DNA of 64,000 nucleotides. It comes from Candidatus Bathyarchaeota archaeon (GTDB lineage: Archaea; Thermoproteota; Bathyarchaeia; Bathyarchaeales; Bathycorpusculaceae). Shown here piece after piece: positions 59,137 to 64,000 of the stretch. Made by a program: the position numbers and the translations under genes. The notes under the pieces were generated by a model, which did no database searches, was not told the DNA's origin, and saw nothing but the letters and a program-made list of their open reading frames with translations. The stretch's first letter is position 1; every line of letters starts with the position of its first letter. Location of the stretch: the NCBI GenBank assembly GCA_026014465.1, contig JAOZID010000010.1:712288-776287 (forward strand), given 5' to 3'.

Positions 59137-60141
59137 TTGCAAGGTTTAGAGTTGCCTGAGCTTATGCGGGTTTCTGTTGGTTCAGCTATGGTTTTGGGGC
59201 TTTTAGAAGGCAAACTGGATGCGAAGCCTACGACAGCGTATCTTATGACGTACAGGGACGGAAAATGTGTAGCTAACTGCGGGTTTTGTCCACAAGCAAA
59301 AAGCAGCCAATGCAACACGGAGTTGCTCTCCAGAGTCACATGGCCAGCTTTCCCAGCAAAAACGGTTCTACAAAAAATCTGCACGCGCGTTCAAACCAAA
59401 AAAACCATCAAACGCGTATGCATCCAAGCCCTAAACTACCCCGCCGTCTTTGAGGACATAACCGCTTTTGTTAAAGCATTAAAGCAGCAAACGGCGGTGG
59501 AGGTTTCGGTTTCTTGCCAACCCAAAACCAAAGAGAATATGCAAAAACTCGCTGATGCGGGCGTGGACAGGATAGGCATAGGAATAGACGCCGCCACAAA
59601 AGAAATTTTTGACCAAGTTAAAGGGGCGCATGTGGGGGGGCCTTACAGTTGGGCAGACCAGTTTAGGCAGCTTGGGTTGGCGTTGGAGGTTTTTGGAAAA
59701 GGTAACGTTAGCACCCACATTATTGTTGGACTTGGAGAAACTGAGAAGGAAGCTGTGGAGTTTGTTGGGGAACTTGTGGGGTTGGGGGTTTTGCCTGCGC
59801 TTTTCGCGTTCACGCCCGTTCGGGGAACCGCCTTGGGAAATCAGCCGCAGCCCAAACTGGAATCATATCGGCGGGTGCAGCTTGCCAGGTACCTCATCGT
59901 CAACGGGTTAGCCCAAACTGGGCAGATGCGGTTTAACGTCCAGGGCGAAATAGAAGATTTTGGAGTAGACAAAACCACACTTTTGGAGATAATCGAAACG
60001 GGCAAGCCCTTCCATACTTCAGGGTGCCCCAACTGTAACCGACCTTTCTACAACGAAAAACCAAGCGGACCATTCTACAACTACCCCCGACGCCTAAGCA
60101 GCCAAGAAACCGCAGCCATAAAAGCGCAGCTAAGCCTCTAA
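59137..60141 (+). CDS. Biotin-synthase-related radical SAM protein (possible LipS-type lipoyl synthase)
   Basis: 334 residues. The radical SAM cluster is bound by CVANCGFCPQA (CX3CX2C) near residues 45-55, followed by biotin-synthase-like TIM barrel features (ADAGVDRIGIGIDAA, STHIIVGLGETEKEAVEF). The C-terminal region SGCPNCNRPFYNEKPSGP adds further cysteines suitable for an auxiliary cluster. Split lipoyl synthases LipS1 and LipS2 of archaea belong to this broad group, and a lipoate-protein ligase is nearby at 61705, so lipoyl assembly is a fair guess. Sequence alone does not separate LipS from other biotin-synthase relatives. The start is TTG at 59137. Confidence 0.75.
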   Translation: MQGLELPELMRVSVGSAMVLGLLEGKLDAKPTTAYLMTYRDGKCVANCGFCPQAKSSQCNTELLSRVTWPAFPAKTVLQKICTRVQTKKTIKRVCIQALNYPAVFEDITAFVKALKQQTAVEVSVSCQPKTKENMQKLADAGVDRIGIGIDAATKEIFDQVKGAHVGGPYSWADQFRQLGLALEVFGKGNVSTHIIVGLGETEKEAVEFVGELVGLGVLPALFAFTPVRGTALGNQPQPKLESYRRVQLARYLIVNGLAQTGQMRFNVQGEIEDFGVDKTTLLEIIETGKPFHTSGCPNCNRPFYNEKPSGPFYNYPRRLSSQETAAIKAQLSL

Positions 60142-60184
60142 AGAGATCACTAAACAAAGAAAGAGTTGCCCAAAGAAAAAGGAG

Positions 60185-61504
60185 CTATTTTTTTGCGCCT
60201 GGGAGGGGGAGTTTGGGTTTTTGCCGTGTTACCTGCTCAACGAGCCTCCAGAACTCGGGCATAACTAAGCCTTTTTGGAGGTCTTTGAGGAGTTTTTTGA
60301 CTTGGTAGAAGGTCATTTGGGCTTCGCCTTTGTCTAGGCTTTCTTGGGGACCTTTGACGTGGCGTAGGATTTCGTCGATTTGCCGGGGCGAGGCGCGTAT
60401 GCCTGCTTTTTCTAGGAGTCCTTGGAGTAGGGTTTGTCCTGTGTTTCTGCCAACAAACAGCGACGTGGTGCGTCCGACGATTTCGGGGGGGAAGGGTTCG
60501 AACATGAGTGGGTGTGCGAGCATGCCTTCTACGTGTTCGTCTACTTCGTGTGAGAAGGTGTTGTCTCCGACTATGGGTTTGTGGAACTGTATGGGCAGCG
60601 CAAAAGATTTTTCTGAGAGTTGGGCGATGCGGTAGACGCGTTCCATGTCTACGCCTGTGTCGATGTTGTAGAGGAGTTCAAGGGCGGTGACGACTTCTTC
60701 AAAGGGCGCTAAGCCTGCGCGTTCGCCAAAACCCAGCATGCTAGTGTGCAGGTAAGTTGCGCCTTCTTCTACGGCGGCTAACGTGTTGGCGGTGGCTAAT
60801 CCAAAGTCGTTATGGCAGTGAACGCCCAAATACGCTTTTTCTTTAACTTCAGCAGAGAGACCGTCGCGTATGTGCGAGAATAGGTATCGCATGGAGAGGG
60901 GACGCATGAAGCCTGTGGTGTCGGCTATGGTTATGGTGGAGGCGCCTGCGGCTACGGCGGCTTCAAAGACAGCTATGATGTCGTCTAGTGGGGTGCGGCT
61001 GCCGTCGGAGAGGACAAAGTGTACGGTTAGGTTGCGGTCGCGGGCGTACGTAATGCTGTCGACGATGCGTTTTAGGGCTTGTTCTTTGGTTATTTTTAGT
61101 CTGAACTGTAGGTTTAAGCCGTTTATTGGGGATTCTAGGTTGATTTCTCGCATGCCAGCTTCTAAACAGGCGTCTACGCTTTCTTTGCTGGCAGTTGATG
61201 AAGCGGTTAACTTGGCGGTGGTGAAGCTTTCGTTTACGATACGGTGAACGTTATCTTTTTCATTTTCAGATAGCCCAGGGAAGCCTGCGTTGATTATGGA
61301 TAATCCTGTTTCATCCATCATCTTGGCAAGTTTGAGCTTCTCCACGTATGTTAAAAAGACCGTTGGCGCCTTTATGCCCTCGCGGAAACTCTCATCTACC
61401 ATGTAGACACGGTCAGGAAGTTTCGGAGGCAGATTCTTGCGAAGGCGATTGTAATTAGCAATCAAGCCTTGGGCCTCTAACTTTTTGAATATGCTCTTCC
61501 TCAT
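60185..61504 (-). CDS. DRE-TIM acyltransferase (isopropylmalate/homocitrate synthase family, atypical)
   Basis: 439 residues. HMGL-like barrel with DESFREGIKAP (37-47) where standard enzymes have DTTLRDGEQ; Arg41 and the metal-binding acidic residue are kept but the rest of the motif is changed. Metal ligands HCHND (about 225) and the glycine-rich GFGERAG are present. There is no C-terminal LeuA regulatory domain; the last 100 residues are helical. Condenses acetyl-CoA with a 2-oxoacid in known relatives. Substrate unknown. Its stop region is close to the radical SAM gene (convergent). A TATA-like element near 61560-61570 is placed for its transcript. Confidence 0.78.
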   Translation of the reverse strand: MRKSIFKKLEAQGLIANYNRLRKNLPPKLPDRVYMVDESFREGIKAPTVFLTYVEKLKLAKMMDETGLSIINAGFPGLSENEKDNVHRIVNESFTTAKLTASSTASKESVDACLEAGMREINLESPINGLNLQFRLKITKEQALKRIVDSITYARDRNLTVHFVLSDGSRTPLDDIIAVFEAAVAAGASTITIADTTGFMRPLSMRYLFSHIRDGLSAEVKEKAYLGVHCHNDFGLATANTLAAVEEGATYLHTSMLGFGERAGLAPFEEVVTALELLYNIDTGVDMERVYRIAQLSEKSFALPIQFHKPIVGDNTFSHEVDEHVEGMLAHPLMFEPFPPEIVGRTTSLFVGRNTGQTLLQGLLEKAGIRASPRQIDEILRHVKGPQESLDKGEAQMTFYQVKKLLKDLQKGLVMPEFWRLVEQVTRQKPKLPLPGAKK

Positions 61505-61644
61505 CTAATGGCACAGTCCAATAAAGCTGCAGATTACTCTTTGTTTAATTTGAGAGCGCTTATATAAAAATTGCACAGGAAAACAATACCAGCATTCTGA
61601 AGGCAGCATACAGCGATTCATAAGCGACCAACGGATGCTTTAAT

Positions 61645-61654
61645 GTATATAAAG
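61645..61654 (+). promoter_or_regulatory. Box A promoter for the lipoate ligase
   Basis: GTATATAAAG lies about 50 bases before GTG 61705, predicting a leader of about 25 bases that includes the AGGTAGGG ribosome site. Confidence 0.55.
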
Positions 61655-61704
61655 GATGAGCCTAGTTTTCACAGAACAACAGGCGGTTGCAGGTAGGGAA
61701 AAAC

Positions 61705-62499
61705 GTGAAAACTTGGCGTTTACTGGACCTTGAAACTCATGATGCATTCATGAACATGGCAATTGACGAAGCCATTTTGATTTCGCGAACAAAGGGGGAG
61801 GTTCCTAATACGTTGCGGTTTTACCGTTGGAAGCCTTCAACAGTTTCTATTGGCAGATTCCAGAAAGTAGAAAATGAAGTCAACGTAGAGAACCTAAAAG
61901 AGTTGGGGGTGGACGTGGTTAGGCGAATCAGCGGTGGAGGCACTGTTTACCACGACGAAACCGACGAAGTAACCTACAGCGTAACCGCGAACCCCGAAGA
62001 CATGGGCGCATCTGACATAACCGAAGTTTACTCAAGAATCTACGCAGCCATAACCGAATCCCTACGAATGCTAGGCATCACAGCAGATTACAACCCCGGA
62101 GACAAAAAGAACTGCCCCAACCTTATGGTTCAAGGCAAAAAAATCTCAGGCAGCGCCCAAGCAAACAAAGGCACCGTAGTTTTGCAGCACGGCACCTTAC
62201 TTTTGGGCATTGATTTGCCGCGTATGTTCACGTTGCTTAGGGTTCCATGGGCGAACTCTTGCATGCAGGTCGTGGATGTGGCAAAAAGAAAAATCACCAG
62301 CGTCGAACTCGAACTGGGACACAGAATCACGTACGACACCGCAGTTAGCGCCCTTATGCACGGCTTCAAAGTCGTCTTCAACATCTCACTCAAACAAGGC
62401 GAACTAACCACACAAGAGAAACAGCTCGCACAAAAACTCTACAAAGAAAAATATCAAACAAAAGAATGGAACTATGACGCAAAAGCGCCCTCGATTTAG
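61705..62499 (+). CDS. lplA: Lipoate--protein ligase, LplA catalytic domain
   Basis: 264 residues from GTG 61705, chosen for AGGTAGGG in front and because TWRLLDLETHDAFMNMAIDEAI is the LplA N-terminus. Lipoate-binding motif is VVRRISGGGTVYHD, and the active Lys lies in VQGKKISGSAQ. Attaches lipoate or lipoyl-AMP to E2 and GcvH proteins. In archaea such as Thermoplasma the enzyme is bipartite (LplA plus LplB) and this length fits LplA alone; no LplB candidate was seen in the window. The stop overlaps that of convergent cysS by four bases. Octanoyl transferase activity is an alternative. Confidence 0.86.
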   Translation: MKTWRLLDLETHDAFMNMAIDEAILISRTKGEVPNTLRFYRWKPSTVSIGRFQKVENEVNVENLKELGVDVVRRISGGGTVYHDETDEVTYSVTANPEDMGASDITEVYSRIYAAITESLRMLGITADYNPGDKKNCPNLMVQGKKISGSAQANKGTVVLQHGTLLLGIDLPRMFTLLRVPWANSCMQVVDVAKRKITSVELELGHRITYDTAVSALMHGFKVVFNISLKQGELTTQEKQLAQKLYKEKYQTKEWNYDAKAPSI

Positions 62500-63926
62500 G
62501 TTTTTTCGCGTTTCCACCGTATACCCTGCGCAGTATCTTCGATGGTTATGCCTAGGTCTTTGAGTTTGTCTCGTAGGGCGTCGGCGGTTTTCCAGTCTTT
62601 GGCTTTGCGGGCTTCTTCACGCCGGCGGATTAGCTCTTCAACTTCCGCGGGCAGGGCTTCTTCTTTGGCGGGCTTGGGGATTACGCCCAGTACGCTGTCA
62701 AAGTCGGAAAGTGTGTCTTGGATTTTTTGGGCGTCCTCTTTGTTTAGGGCGTTGGCGTCGAGCAGGTTGTTTACGTCGCGCACGAAATCAAACAGGGCAG
62801 CTAATGCGATGCTGATGTTGAGGTCATCGTTTAGGGCGTTGCTAAATTCTGTTTGCACCTTCGCGATGAGTTCTGCAGTTTGAGGGTTTGCGGTGCCGTT
62901 TGCATCTTGGAGGCGGCGTTGCAAGTTGGCGAGGCGTTCGATGGCGCCTTTGGCTGCGTCTAAGCCTTCAAAGGTGAAGTTGAATTGCTGTCGGTAATGC
63001 GTGCTCAAGAGCAAGTAGCGAAGAGCTATGGGGTCGATGTTTTTTTGGAGGAGGTCGCGTAGGGTGTAGTAGTTGCCGTAGCTTTTGGACATTTTTTTGC
63101 CCTCCACAAGCAGGTGGTCGTTGTGCATCCAGTAATGAACGAAGGGTTTGCCTGTGGCGGCTTCGCTTTGGGCGATTTCGTTTTCGTGATGCGGGAACAT
63201 GTTGTCGATGCCTCCGCAGTGAATATCAAAGGTTTCGCCTAGGTACTTCATGCTCATGGCGCTGCATTCAAGATGCCATCCTGGTCTGCCTTTGCCGATT
63301 TCGGTTTCCCAGCAGACATCGCCGTCTTGGGGGGTGTAGGCTTTCCACAACGCGAAGTCTTGGGCTTCTTCTTTGGCGTATTCATCTTGTTTGACGCGCG
63401 CGCCAGTTTTGAGTTCAGCTTTTTTTATGTGGCTAAGTTTGCCGTAGCGGGGGAACTTGTTTATGGCAAAATAGATACTGCCGTCTTCGCCGTGGTAGGC
63501 AACGCCGTTTTCGAGCAGGATTTTGATGATGTTGACCATTTCGGGTATGTGGTCGGTTGCACGGGGGTAAACGGTGGCGGGTTTGATGTTTAAGGTCTTG
63601 ATGTCCTCGAAAAACGCGTCTACGTAGAAGTCTGTGTACTGTCTCAGGGGCTTTTGCTGGGCTTGGCTGCCTTTGATGGTTTTGTCGTCTATGTCAGTTA
63701 TGTTCATGACATGGGTAACTTGGAAGCCCTGATGCTCCAGCCAACGCTTCAGTAAATCTTCAAAGAGAAAAGCACGGAAATTACCGATGTGCGCGTAATC
63801 GTAAACGGTAGGTCCACACGTGTAAAGACCAACTTTGCCTGATTCTACAGGAGTGAAAACTTCTTTTTTACGGGTAAGAGTGTTAAATATATGCAAAGAA
63901 GAGGACGCAGCTACTGTGGCGTTCAT
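62496..63926 (-). CDS. cysS: Cysteinyl-tRNA synthetase
   Basis: 476 residues. Class I synthetase with YTCGPTVYDYAHIGNFRAF (HIGN signature, Cys zinc ligand), WHLECSAMSMKYLG, HCGGIDNMFPHHENEIAQSEA (zinc and substrate site) and KKMSKSYGN (KMSKS). A full-length bacterial/archaeal enzyme with the anticodon-binding end RREEARKAKDWKTADALRDKL. Its presence means that this organism does not rely only on the SepRS/SepCysS route of methanogens. The ORF ends inside the window edge with 74 bases of upstream DNA left. It overlaps the convergent lplA stop by four bases. Confidence 0.95.
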   Translation of the reverse strand: MNATVAASSSLHIFNTLTRKKEVFTPVESGKVGLYTCGPTVYDYAHIGNFRAFLFEDLLKRWLEHQGFQVTHVMNITDIDDKTIKGSQAQQKPLRQYTDFYVDAFFEDIKTLNIKPATVYPRATDHIPEMVNIIKILLENGVAYHGEDGSIYFAINKFPRYGKLSHIKKAELKTGARVKQDEYAKEEAQDFALWKAYTPQDGDVCWETEIGKGRPGWHLECSAMSMKYLGETFDIHCGGIDNMFPHHENEIAQSEAATGKPFVHYWMHNDHLLVEGKKMSKSYGNYYTLRDLLQKNIDPIALRYLLLSTHYRQQFNFTFEGLDAAKGAIERLANLQRRLQDANGTANPQTAELIAKVQTEFSNALNDDLNISIALAALFDFVRDVNNLLDANALNKEDAQKIQDTLSDFDSVLGVIPKPAKEEALPAEVEELIRRREEARKAKDWKTADALRDKLKDLGITIEDTAQGIRWKREKT

Positions 63927-64000
63927 AAATTGTCCCAGTGAACAATACTACCAAAAAACAGATTTAAGCATTCCAGTAAAAAAACACAAAACACCCCACC

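Noticed and set aside
1-64000. CRISPR arrays, insertion sequences, integrase or rRNA
   Set aside because: No regularly spaced repeats, transposase-like frames or rRNA segments were seen on reading the window.

Overview
The window is chromosomal DNA from an archaeon, most probably an anaerobic TACK-group lineage such as Candidatus Bathyarchaeia (inference from gene content; no 16S or marker tree could be run). Support comes from archaeal-type EF-2, PurP and PEP carboxylase, TrmB- and ArsR-type regulators, an archaeal Dph6, a COG2112 kinase, Hdr/Mvh-type redox genes, tungsten AOR-family enzymes, short leaders behind box A (TATA) promoters, and an intronless tRNA with an encoded CCA. I see no CRISPR array, insertion sequence, integrase or rRNA.

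Layout. 1-9.5 kb: end of glyA, a TrmB regulator, a large anchored PQQ-propeller surface protein, serA, a Ca/cation exchanger, dph6 overlapping a glutamine amidotransferase, a methyltransferase and a small nuclease-like protein. 9.6-12.7 kb: an arsenic island (acr3-arsR, divergent from a 39-aa Cys-rich ORF, a DUF5714 protein and arsC). 12.7-17.3 kb: membrane protein, HtrA-type protease, purA, and small Cys-rich proteins including two very short translationally coupled genes. 17.4-23.7 kb: a minus-strand run reading NapH-like / CcdA-like / NapH-like / class I benzoyl-CoA-reductase-like large subunit / two ASKHA ATPases / ferredoxin. 23.8-31.4 kb: a large CARDB surface protein, amt, purE, archaeal PEP carboxylase and a NucS-like nuclease. 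31.8-39.0 kb: purC and two purP paralogues, a kinase, a divergent EF-2 paralogue without the diphthamide histidine, and an OGG-type glycosylase. 39.1-40.8 kb: tRNA(CAU), flavodoxin, M24 peptidase. 40.9-51.2 kb: two AOR-plus-polyferredoxin pairs flanking a MoaD/ThiS gene, then a [NiFe]-hydrogenase and heterodisulfide-reductase cluster (hdrC, hdrB, mvhG, mvhA, maturation protease). 51.6-64 kb: ADP-forming acyl-CoA synthetase with a GNAT domain, a second Dph6-like protein, ilvC, Kelch protein, TspO-like protein, biotin-synthase-like radical SAM protein, a DRE-TIM acyltransferase, a lipoate ligase and cysS.

How it fits together. The redox genes suggest an anaerobe moving low-potential electrons through ferredoxins. 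AORs would oxidise aldehydes or reduce acids, the ADP-forming acyl-CoA synthetase would conserve energy, MvhAG/HdrBC would link H2 to thiol/disulfide chemistry, and the ATP-dependent reductase-like set (ferredoxin, ATPases, large subunit, membrane polyferredoxins) would do a very low-potential reduction on an unknown substrate. Purine synthesis is represented by purA, purE, purC and two purP genes.

The two strongest candidates for something undescribed are the reductase-like locus at 17.4-23.7 kb and the diphthamide-less EF-2 at 36.0-38.2 kb. All function calls rest on reading motifs by eye; none was checked against a database.
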